Positions 20,860 through 30,037 of a stretch of DNA of 32,427 nucleotides are shown here, in pieces. Source of the stretch: Welwitschia mirabilis (taxonomy: Eukaryota > Gnetophyta > Gnetopsida > Welwitschiales); the NCBI GenBank assembly GCA_051453625.1, contig JBOZIK010000001.1:153394283-153426709 (forward strand). The letters run 5' to 3'. Every line of letters starts with the position of its first letter. The stretch's first letter is position 1. Below the pieces are notes generated by a model. The model was not told the origin of the DNA, ran no database searches, and saw only the letters and a program-made list of their open reading frames with translations. Made by a program: the position numbers and the translations under genes.

Positions 20860-22063
20860 TTAATATTCTTTATTTCATATATTAGTTTATAAATCTCAGC
20901 TTTAAGAACTGAGTTTTTTATATGATAACCTATTGCAAGGACCTCTTTCTTGATCATATGCTAATTCACTAGAATGAAGTAATCTTTTATTTTAGCATAT
21001 ACTGTTTGAACTTAATGAATTCTTTAGAAATCAAATCATATCTATCTTAAAGTTTCATACCTATTTACCTTTACTGTCTAATTCAGATTCTTCTTTACTT
21101 TCATCACTCTTCTTTTAGATATGTACAAGGCCATATAGGATGGATGAGACTTATTGTTATCAGATTTTTCTACTTTAATTGCATCCTTATCATCATCCAT
21201 CCTTTGGACTTACCTATAGCTTGAAATTTACATATTCTTCAATAGTCCTCATTTTTATTATTCTTTCATAAAAGAAGTATTTTGATTCGCCTTTTGATGA
21301 GAAAAAGTTCTTCATACACCTCATCTTCAAAGTTATCTCCATCTGATCTTTCCTTTTTTTTTTTTTTTTTGAGCTTGCCTTATATTTTTACTAGTTATAA
21401 GACTAATAAGCTTTTATTTTAAACATCTATCTTGAATAAGATTCATTTCATAAGTTATTAAAGGACTTTGTAATTATTTTAATTTTCATTGAGTTAAAGT
21501 CTCTTGATTATTCCATGCTTGTTGTCTTATGCCCATATTGTAGAATTAAGGATTTAACAATTGGCCTCAAAAATATTTTCACTAATATCATATGTAGCAT
21601 TTACCATATTAGAGACTCTTATGAAGTATTAATGTAATCTTTCTCCATTGTTCATCTTTATATTTTTAAATTGATTTATCTAAACAAGAAGTTTTAATTG
21701 TTTGATGATGGAGGTTCCTTCATATGTTCCTATTAGAACATTTCATATTTCTTATGTAGATTTGCATCTAGTTATTCTATTGAATTACTTAATTATAAGG
21801 GATAATTGAAGAGCATTCTTTACTTTTGAGTCATACATGAAGGCTACCTTTTCTATGTATTTTTAATTCATTTCATGTTTTATTTATGTAATGGAATTTT
21901 TTTTAGTATCTATTTTGGCTTATATAGGTTTTAAGTATTCATATTTAATATTTTTCCAAACCTAAAACTCATAAGATTATAAATACGCCAGCATCCTCAC
22001 CTTCTAATAGGCATAGTTAGTTCCATCAAAGAGTAGAGTTTTGATGGATGGCATTGATTTCAT
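20860..22063 (-). pseudogene. gag: Copia gag (DUF4219/UBN2 type), broken
   Basis: Gag builds the particle that encloses element RNA. The start is the ATG read from 22063, 39 bases beyond the primer site. It begins MKSMPSIKTLLFDGTNYAY, matching the plant Copia gag start (FDGTNYxxWKxxM), followed by KVRMLAYL. The tryptophan after NYAY is replaced by a stop. The UBN2-type body is recognisable near 21440-21530, where SPLITYEMNLIQ matches the family's (L/I)xxSLxTYEMNL. A CCHC zinc knuckle was not recoverable, though the region near 21230-21300 is where it should lie. Downstream is a charged linker (20900-21200, KDAIKVEKSDNNKSH and others). A T17 run (A17 on the coding strand) lies at 21354-21370. 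Many stops. Confidence 0.75.
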
Positions 22064-22101
22064 AGTTTACTTAAGGATGTTACTTCTTTTTTTGAGTACT
22101 C

Positions 22102-22113
22102 ACTTTGATATCA
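22102..22113 (-). promoter_or_regulatory. Primer-binding site, initiator tRNA-Met type, decayed
   Basis: On the minus strand TGATATCAAAGT lies two bases inside the right LTR. The usual plant Copia site, complementary to the initiator tRNA-Met 3' end, is TGGTATCAGAGC. Nine of 12 bases match and all three differences are transitions of the G-to-A or C-to-T kind. It marks the right LTR as the 5' LTR. Confidence 0.75.
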
Positions 22114-22115
22114 CT

Positions 22116-23523
22116 TGAGAATCATTGAATCAGAGGGGAGGGGTGAATGAGATCTACCAAAAATAAATTTAGCTAAAAACAAATGAAAAATGTACAATAA
22201 ACACCTTACCGAGTTAACCTGATTCTCTAACCTAGATATATCCACACACTGAGAGTAGTTCCCTTTCACATATTTAAATATTCTTAACCTATAAATAATG
22301 GTTTTGGAGCATCACTAATGCTACATATAATTGAGATGCTCCTATGAATTTAGCACTTTGTTCCCTTTAAAGAAATTTAATAAACTAAAATAAAAATATG
22401 CTCATAAGCACTTACAAAAGAACATCAATATAAGGATTACCTTATAATATGGAAATCCTAGTAAGGGTTCCTAAGATTAAAGATAAAAAATGTACTATAA
22501 TGAGTGTATTTAAAAAGTTAATAGTACTATAATTTAAGTACCAATAAATTATGATAATAAATGAAATGACAAGCTTGAAAAGATGTCTCTTTAAGGAAGT
22601 ACTTAAATTCTTCCATGTTGTTGTCACCCACAAGTGTAAAAGATCAGAGTGATGTACCTTTGTAAGAGCCAATGATCAAATGATGTATTTAATAGATAGT
22701 CCTTTGTAAAATATAGCTAGAAGCTTCATGTATTATACTAATCACTCATGCATTTTTTTTTCCTTCTATCTTTATGCCTTTTACACTTTTAATGTCTTTC
22801 TAGCTATTCTAGAGAGATAGTCATTTGAAAATATTAACCACTATACAATGAATAGAAATAACTAGGTGTTGAACATTCAATGACTATTTTATTTTATGTA
22901 AAATTTTGGAATAGATGTCTTTAAAAAGGTAGATGTCTCTTATGAGGTAGACATCTTTAACATGAGAGATGTCTCTGATTAAACTACCTAGATTTTGATA
23001 AAACTCAAATTGTAGTATCTATGATCCTGATTAAGTATGAATCTAAAATGTAAAACTTGATTGATTTCCTAAAATGTAGATAATTTATCAAAATATAATT
23101 TATCTCTATTACCTCTTCTAGTCTATTATAGAAATATTCAACCATGTAAAAATCTTTCAACAATTAAAGTAGCATAGACATATTTAATGTGATAGACATC
23201 TTTTACTTATCTTAGGTCCTTGCTTCAATATATACATCTTTGTCAATATAAACTTATTTTTCTATGAAAAATTCTTATTTAGCATAAATGTCTTTAATAT
23301 AGTAGAATTCTTTTTCATAGCTATCTTTACAGGTGTAGATGCCTTCTGTTAGTTTTGTTTTAACATTCATAAAATATGATTTCAACCTTTTGTGTAATAT
23401 GTATTTAACGTTTGACTTGGCTTGATGCTTCTTGCAATTTGGTGTTCTTCAATTTAGCCTATCTATATAATAGACACATTACATTTGATAAGTGAAATCA
23501 TCAAAACTAGAATTTTACCAATA
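22116..23523 (-). repeat. 5' LTR of the nested Copia element
   Basis: About 1.41 kb matching 10696-12085 throughout. On the minus strand it starts TATTGGTAAAATTC (probably from TGTTGG) and ends CAATGATTCTCA. Exact AGATGTCT/AGACATCT octamers are at 22913-22920, 22931-22938, 22949-22956, 22967-22974 and 23194-23201. The minus ORF at 22442-22672 lies entirely inside the LTR and is not a gene. Confidence 0.85.
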
Positions 23524-23528
23524 ACTAG
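23524..23528 (+). repeat. Right target-site duplication ACTAG
   Basis: Same five bases as 10691-10695, directly after the right LTR edge. Confidence 0.7.
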
Positions 23529-23944
23529 TTCAAATTTTCTCTAGTATTTGTAAAACTTATAATTTTTAAGCTTAACGATACTAAGCAGTTATATGTTTTG
23601 TGATTATTAATTGCTATAATATGTCTCTTTCTTGCCTGATCCATGAATTCATGCTTTACCAGCATTACCATCAACCCTCACCAACATTATCATATATCTG
23701 TCTCTGAGTATATTTGTCTTTTACTTATGGATTTATTATAGGGTCCTTTTATTTCTTAGTGGATTAGTGAGCTTATTCTTAAATATGAATTATTTTTGTT
23801 TACTTTATAATACAATTTTCACTTCTCTAACTTTCTCTTTATTCTCTCTTTAATTTCCATTTCTTTTTGTTCCTTTAGTTCTATCATTTTAGGTTATCAT
23901 AAGTGAAAGAGTAGGAGAATTTTTAAAGGAAGAAATTTACATAA

Positions 23945-24235
23945 TCTTCTTTATCCTATATGCATCTTTCTATCTTGATATGATCGAGGAAAGAAATTAT
24001 AACTACCTATTAAAGAAGGATGTAAACTACTACTCTCCTAGAGTAGTTTTGAAATTCTTTAGAAATGTAAAAATAGATGAAGATGATCCTTGAGTAATTT
24101 ATTATTTAATTCATAACATTTCCTTTATTAATTTCCTTAGTAATGTAGAAGCATTAATAGAGCATAACATCATGATAATTTACCTAACATACTTACAAAA
24201 TCCTTTAGTTTTTGTTTTGCTACACTTAATGTAGA
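23945..24235 (+). pseudogene. Accessory-ORF remnant of the Gypsy element (plant transposon protein-like)
   Basis: In one frame from about 23962 the sequence reads ASFYLDMIEERNYNYLLKKD, VNYYSPRVVLKFFRNVKIDE and DDP, a TGA, then VIYYLIHNISFINFLSNVEA. The pattern (I-E-x-R, hydrophobic, Y-x-P-x-V-V-x-x-F-(F/Y)-x-N) resembles the core of the plant-specific putative transposon protein family ((L/I)xxRxW...YPxLVxEFYAN). The single TGA after DDP may replace a tryptophan. It lies just right of the nested Copia element, so it belongs to the outer Gypsy element. That is where Athila-type elements carry an extra ORF between pol and the 3' LTR. The match is from memory and moderate. Confidence 0.4.
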
Positions 24236-24918
24236 ATATGCCTTAAATAGAAAAGAATCTTTACATTGCAACTACCTTTACAAGAATCAATTAGCACTAT
24301 TTAGAATTATCATTCAAAATGTTTTACATACATCACACGTAACTAGTGCCTATAGTAGTCATCCCAATATAATCAGAATAATCTAAGATAATAACCTCTT
24401 TATCATGTCCAAATGCATTTCCTACCACTATAGCAAATATTATGGGTTATAAAAGTAATCTTTCCCTTTCATGCTTAGTTTAAGATTTGATTTATAATGC
24501 CTTATATTACACTTTAGATTTTGAGGAATGGGATATAAACTTCATAAAAATAATAACCTTTAAGAAGATTACCCAACTCATGAGTGTAAGAATGAGGATT
24601 GGATTATAAAGGTTCTTCACAAGATTCAAGAAGAAATATAAATTCCTTAAAGAATTCATCCTTCTTCTTAAGTTTTTTCCTCTTATTTTTCTTCACCCAT
24701 TATAAAAAGAAATATAAAAGCTCACATGAGTAGATATTTACAGTTCTCTTCTTCTCCATCTTCTTTTGCTTCTTCTTTTATCACTCATCATTATTTCTCT
24801 ACCACTTCTAGTGATAACTTTTGGAGGAAATACCTAATTACAAAGGAATTATATTGGAAAGATTTAAGGAAAAATGAAGAAGATTGCTAAGAAATAAAAG
24901 GAAATTTTTGGTCATGCT
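24236..24918 (+). other. Decayed downstream part of the Gypsy accessory ORF
   Basis: Coding-like fragments in changing frames, for example VEYALNRKESLHCNYLYKNQ near 24232 and, from the ATG at 24738, a serine-rich stretch then FWRKYLITKELYWKDLRKNE before a stop at 24889. No domain was recognised. These fragments probably continue the accessory ORF. Confidence 0.35.
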
Positions 24919-25922
24919 TGTAATGCCCCGCCGCCAAACCCCTTCCCCATATAATGCATTCTAAGGGCCTGCTAACCTATTAATACTTAATGTGTAATAG
25001 TAAGCATTGAACCCAACTCATAATATTTGAACCACATATTGATAACCTTTTCATGAATAACATACTGTTTATGTGCAATCATTACTTTGAGGTATAATTG
25101 GGTTACTATTATTATTAACGTATAGCTCATGCATCTTGACATCAATTACTTCAATGCATGCTCATTGAGTTATACCAATACTAGTTCCCCGATACTAATA
25201 GTAGTGAACTCTAGTAACTTAACACTAGATGTAGTTATGGATAAGGTAACTACTTGTGGACCTTCCTCACACCCCTATTTTGTTTATGATAGGACTACTC
25301 AAGAGTTGTTGGTGTGTGGATGTATCAGCTACATACGTAATCTGCATCTCCAATTGATACCATTAGTGATGATAAATGGTGAGACGAGCCATAACCAGCA
25401 CTTGGAGATAACATGATACAAACTATCACTTGAGCATGATACACACATTTGCCTATGTGCTGGCTGCCTTCACTAGTGCAATCGATCTATATACCAACCA
25501 AATAATCAACCTACTTAAGTGCACCATCACAATAGTTATAAATGTGATAGTCATGCCTAATGTTCAGAAATGCCCCCACATCACATCACATATATAACTA
25601 CTGCTCTGTCATATGGTAACAACCCAGGACATGATTATAACATGATTATGCTCGCATGCTTTCTTGTCTCTAATAACATGATTATTGTGCTTACATGCTT
25701 CCTTGTCTCTATGCCATGACAGATGAATAAATCATTAACATTGGATACAAGCACAAATAATTAAGACCAACTCCAAGGGCCACCATGCCTAATATAGTAT
25801 AGTAGTGGAACATACCTTTCCTATTTATCTACACTCTGAGAGGGGACAATGAAACCATAGTGACATGCCTCTAGCATATGGTTTCTACATAGCCTTAATT
25901 GAGGAATTTTCAAGGTGCTTTA

Positions 25923-26694
25923 TGGGTATACATGATTAGATAGTTGAGTGAGGCAGTGTACCCTTNNNNNNNNNNNNNNNNNNNNNNNNNNNNNNNNNNN
26001 NNNNNNNNNNNNNNNNNNNNNNNNNNNNNNNNNNNNNNNNNNNNNNNNNNNNNNNNNNNNNNNNNCAACTTGTCAACACGACACTATGTATCTATTTGTA
26101 AATGGTAATAAACATGATGCCTTTACATGCACACCTGTTGAGCAATGCATAATAACTTGTTGTTTCCGCATATGGATCAACAACCCAACTCGCCCCATGC
26201 TCCACAGTCATGATTATGTGGGGCATAACTAGTTATTATGGGGTGACAGGCTTAGTAAGTTCTAGAGAGAATGTGAGGGGTGTCGAACTCACACTTTCCA
26301 TATGCCCCAGCTATACATATGCACACTATGATAGGAGGTAGAATCATGCTCATGTCAACATCTATGCATGTAAAGTGGTGGAATCCAAGCACAACATAGT
26401 AGATTATGAATCTATATATGCACTAGAATTGGAAATGAAACACTAGTTCAACTAGTTTAGTAGACTTATCAAGAAGTGATACTAAAGTAAACCTTGAGCA
26501 GGTGTAATCCCAAACATGCTAGTATAAGATCTCTGACAGGATAAGGAAACCCTACTAGTTTCAATACTAATCGCACAGTTGCAAACTCATTATAAGGCAT
26601 GATGTTGCAATGGTACTCCTTCATTGCTGATCATTATGAGGCATTAATGCTGGGTATACATGATTAGATAGTTGAGTGAGGCAGTGTACCCTTT
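25923..26694 (+). repeat. Exact 43-bp direct repeat, one copy ending at an assembly gap
   Basis: TGGGTATACATGATTAGATA, continuing through GTTGAGTGAGGCAGTGTACC and CTT, occurs at 25923-25965, ending exactly at the gap, and again at 26652-26694. Flanking sequence on the left of the two copies does not match. In a region where other repeats are clearly diverged, an exact repeat that stops at a gap points to contig-end duplication or misplacement. Confidence 0.75.
25966..26065. other. Assembly gap (exactly 100 N)
   Basis: A round-number gap of unknown true size, directly after the first copy of the exact 43-bp repeat. Confidence 0.95.
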
Positions 26695-27007
26695 TGTAGC
26701 CCCACCAATGCGCATTATTAGAGTTCACTCTAGGCAGGGAAGGGCAGTGAGTAGATGGGTAAGTATAGTTGTTCATAATCTACCAACTATATACAATACA
26801 ATACTGTATGGTACATAATTATACCATTGTTTCAAGGTGGGTAGGAGCATCCTCAAAAGCTACATAAACGCAGGTAGAGTAGGCAAAAGTAAGTCATTGT
26901 AATGGTTTTCTGCCAACATGATAGGTTATGTGACACTAGCAGGGAACTGATACATTCTTATAACGGCTGTGTGAGTAACTTGTTCTGAAAGTGATGTTGC
27001 TGTTTTC

Positions 27008-27855
27008 TCATGCCACGAGTGAGTTGTAAGAATTTTCTCTTATTGTCATAACTTTTGTAGTTAATGTAAAATTAGTATGAATTCCTATTTTTTCTTAATC
27101 TAGTTTTTATTCCTAAATGATACATAATTATAGACATTAAAACTTAGTTTAAGACTTTATAACTAAATGCTTATAACATAAATATTAATAGCGCTAAAAT
27201 TACCAAATTCCCTAGCTAGTGCCATAATCACATGCCATATAATGAATTCTCATTTAATTATGACATTTTACATTTCATTTCTAGTTTTTCTAAAAATTGA
27301 ATTTGTGTCAAAACTCATAATCCATTCCTTCATTTCTAAACTATCATATTCCATTTTTTATTTTTAACCTTTTTAAATCATTTCCTAATATTTTTTGTAG
27401 CATAAATTTAAATTTAAATATTTAGGTCATTATAATCAAAGAATCCTTTTATTCGTAGTCTTTTTTTTTTCATTAGCTTCCATATCCCATTTTTTAGTTT
27501 TATCATGTAATGAATATTTTACTTTAAACATTTTTCTTTTTAGCTTATTTTTAATTATAATAAAACATGCATAATTTATTTATCATTGTTTTTCCACTTT
27601 ATTTTTCACACCTTCAAATTTTGAGAATAAATTTTGACTTTAGTCTGGGGAAGTGACATTTGCACTTAATTATCTCTTTTTCATGCTATATTATTTTTCT
27701 TAAGCATAATTTTAGATTAAAATTGGTAAATTTTTTTTCAAATTACTTCATCATTTTTTGATTATACCTAATTGATTTGATTTACAATGTTTTCTATATT
27801 AACTAATCTTTGACACATTGTTTTTGTGCAGAGAGTATTAAAAGGTTGGTTAATA
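27008..27855 (+). other. 3' non-coding part of the Gypsy element
   Basis: AT-rich, no coding potential. At 27627-27655 TTTTGACTTTAGTCTGGGGA followed by AGTGACATT resembles the 'TTTAAGTTTGGGGGA' string known upstream of Athila/Tat 3' LTRs. Just before the LTR, GAGAGTATTAAAAGG (27831-27845) is a weak candidate polypurine tract. This supports the right LTR being the 3' one. Confidence 0.45.
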
Positions 27856-28612
27856 TATGAAAACATGCAAAAATTGCAATTTATATCAAGAAATATAAGC
27901 TTTCTTAGCATACTTAATTAATAATTATGATACTTCCATTCATTTATTATGCTTAAGGCCATGGAAATCTAGTTTCTCTAATAATATACCTTAACATTAT
28001 CATTTTGTAAAACATTTGTATCATGTGGAGTATTATGGTAAAGGATGGAACTATGCCAAGCATCATTGGCATTAATGCTAATTCTAGAATTCTATCACTA
28101 GTTACTACACATAAAATGGGTTCATACTTATATTATTAAATCTTCTTAATGTAGGTAATCCATTTAATGAATTTATAAAATAAGATGATATAAAGAATAT
28201 TTTTCAAGAGAAACCTCTTAAATTTTCTCCATGACTAAAGGATGACCTCTTACACTTTGGGAATTTTAAGGAATGATTCTATTAGGCCTTATAAATCCTA
28301 ATTAGAACTTCTAATTTAACTAATAAATACCCTATTTTACTTTAGTTGAGGACATTTATGATATTATATAAGAGATTATTAGAGCTTCAGTCATGTGTTT
28401 TCTAATTCTTCCATTAGGGATGGACTAGCTTTTAAGATAGCATGATGATTCTTAAATTATTATGAGTACTTTTAATAGATTGTATGCTCTCAATTGTTTG
28501 GTAATAAAGTGTTATGTATTATTTTATTAATGTATTACTTTGACAGCAAGTTGTAATTGTTTCATACTTGTTATTCTTATGGTTGACTAAGGCATGTTAT
28601 TAATTTAAGATC
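27856..28612 (+). repeat. 3' LTR of the Athila-type Gypsy element, truncated
   Basis: Same orientation and content as 4622-5360: starts TATGAAAAC (first G of TG changed to A) and shares many strings, among them ATCATTGG, GGCCTT(A/G)TAAA, GAGATTATTAGAG, TAATAAAGTGTTA and AAGGCATGTTATTA. Similarity stops at about 28612; the remaining roughly 540 bases of the left copy, including the 60-bp tandem repeat and the LTR end, are not found to the right. Deletion or replacement after insertion is the likely cause. Confidence 0.7.
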
Positions 28613-30037
28613 TTGATGATGATTAGCTTTGATGTAAAGTTTTCTTATTAATGACATGTTTTCATTTTTATAATTATGCATTTTAGATAACAATAGATTT
28701 TTTCTTTAATAAATTTACTCACTAATCAATAAGTTAGTTAGTTAGTATATTAGTAGGTTAGCATATATATTTTTTATTATTGAGTTATAAATACAAAATG
28801 CCATTTGGCATGAAGAATGAGATGGCTAAAAAGTAGTAACAACCTCAACTATAAAACTATCTCTAAGGAGCAAAGAAAGGAACCATAAAAATAAATAGGG
28901 ATATAATAAAATGGTTACCACCAAAGGTGAAAATATTTTTGGCAAAAAGCTCTAGGACTAGACTCAACAAGAAGGTCAAGAAGGGGAGCTTCATCTATCT
29001 TGTAAAGGGTGCAGTAGCATCTCTCATACTTTAAAGTATTACCTAAAAAAGAAAATACAAGCGTTAGTACATCTTTATGTAATAATTGGTATTTGAATGT
29101 TAAGATAAAAAGTATATGTTTAGTATCATTTTATAAATGTTCTATTACCTAAAAAAGTAATACTATTTCTATTTACTCCTGTTTGTGCAGCTAAATATAA
29201 ACCAGGATAATTAACAATTATTAGAAATAAGTATTTTTCATCATTCCATTTAATTTATAACATGTTTTACTACTTTTTTTCCTCCTATTATTGTCTATAT
29301 ATACAACAACTTAGTAGTAATAAACTAACTTGACTAGTTCGAGTAACTTTATCATGATATTATCATGATGATGCATTATGAACTAAATGGTTAAATCTCA
29401 ACTAGATATTTAGTAAGCCTTTCATTATTTTTATTTAATGGTATGAGCTTATTTTAGGTTAATAACAACATAGTTTTTCCATTTTTCCAGCACTCTTTTC
29501 TATTATTTTGTAATATTTTCTACATTTATTTTACCACATAAGCATCCATCATTTTGGCGTTAGAAGGAGGACTGATTCAAAGTTAACTAACAGAGATGAC
29601 AAAAACTATGATTTCATAAGATAACCAAGGAAAATAATGGGATGAAAGATCTAGGTATGTTAAAGACCCTCATAAATATGGTTTAGATGAGTGAACTGGA
29701 AATAGAGTAAAAATAGAAGTATAATAGGATGATTTTTCAAAGGATAAAGCTATCCTTAGAAAGGTAGTGAAGGAATAAATCCTTTATAAATTTATAAACA
29801 ATTAGAGTGATGATTACATACCATTTTTACATCACCTCACTCATAAGGAGAAGATTATTAAATAGTTTAGGTAAAAAGGCATAAAAAGAAAGTTGTAACA
29901 GGATGCTATTGGGAAGATGAAGGAGATTCAAGACTTTTAAATCATGATACCCATTGGATAGAAGATTTAGATCCCATTAATTATATAGCCTTATAATAAA
30001 TAGATAAAGTAAGAAACATAAATATTACATAATTACC
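28613..30037. other. AT-rich region without a recognised gene; possible leader of the second Gypsy element
   Basis: Contains a short (TTAG)n-like run at 28732-28760. The stretch 28797-29040 has a few coding-like codons (KMPFGMKNE, then PPKVKIFLAKSSRTRLNKK), but these do not extend into an RT or other domain. From about 29560 the purine-rich sequence may be the leader or N-terminal part of the gag that follows. No LTR or primer site was found. Confidence 0.4.

Larger units (their letters stand above)
10696..23523 (-). mobile_element. Ty1/Copia retrotransposon (SIRE/Maximus-like), minus strand, with internally duplicated pol
   Basis: About 12.8 kb with two LTRs in direct orientation, ACTAG target duplications, an iMet-type primer site inside the right LTR and a polypurine tract inside the left LTR; all four fix the minus orientation. 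Order from right to left is gag, protease, integrase, start of RT, second protease, second integrase, RT, RNase H and accessory ORF. Protease-integrase-RT-RNase H is the Ty1/Copia order, and an extra ORF after RNase H is typical of the SIRE/Maximus lineage. Coding parts are riddled with stops and frameshifts and the two LTRs have clearly diverged, so the insertion is old. It sits in the Gypsy element and is therefore younger than it. Confidence 0.85.
24919..27007. mobile_element. GC-richer block, probable separate insertion (possibly a solo LTR)
   Basis: Base composition changes sharply at 24919 (TGTAATGCCCCGCCGCC) and returns to very AT-rich after about 27010. The TGTAATGCCCC start resembles the beginning of chromovirus-type Gypsy LTRs. 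TCATGC occurs just outside the left edge (24912-24917) and at 27008-27013 near the right edge, a possible target duplication, but no clean terminal CA was found. No coding region is convincing: the ORFs at 25129-25416 and 25948-26232 have no recognisable domain, and the latter runs through a gap. It interrupts the 3' part of the Gypsy element and looks less decayed than its surroundings. Confidence 0.45.
4622..28612 (+). mobile_element. Athila/Tat-type Ty3/Gypsy retrotransposon, degenerate, interrupted by nested insertions
   Basis: Outer element of the nest. In order it has: 5' LTR, tRNA-Asp-type primer site, long leader, gag remnant, aspartic protease remnant, unassigned coding-like sequence, a nested Copia element (10696-23523), an accessory-ORF remnant, a GC-richer insert (about 24919-27007), a 3' non-coding stretch and a truncated 3' LTR. 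Without the two inserts it would be about 9 kb. No reverse transcriptase, RNase H or integrase of Gypsy type was recognised in its own sequence, so it is a non-autonomous or internally deleted copy. The left flank 4617-4621 is TGATT; the right target duplication cannot be checked because the 3' LTR is cut. Confidence 0.65.

Noticed and set aside
21354-21370. T17 run as a possible SINE or processed-transcript tail
   Set aside because: It lies within the Copia gag region with no target duplication or SINE body next to it; slippage expansion is simpler.
22442-22672. Minus-strand ORF of 76 codons
   Set aside because: Lies entirely inside the 5' LTR of the nested Copia element and has no counterpart open in the other LTR.
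25129-25416. Plus-strand ORF of 95 codons in the GC-richer block
   Set aside because: Higher GC makes longer chance ORFs; the translation has no recognisable domain and no neighbouring coding context.
28797-28840. KMPFGMKNE, resembling the PFGLKNA block of Gypsy RT
   Set aside because: The match is a few residues long, is followed by stops, and no other RT block lies up- or downstream at the right spacing.
28900-29040. PPKVKIF-like stretch resembling the zinc-binding RVT-associated domain of LINEs
   Set aside because: The tryptophan and cysteine pattern of that domain is absent, and no LINE RT or poly(A) tail was seen nearby.
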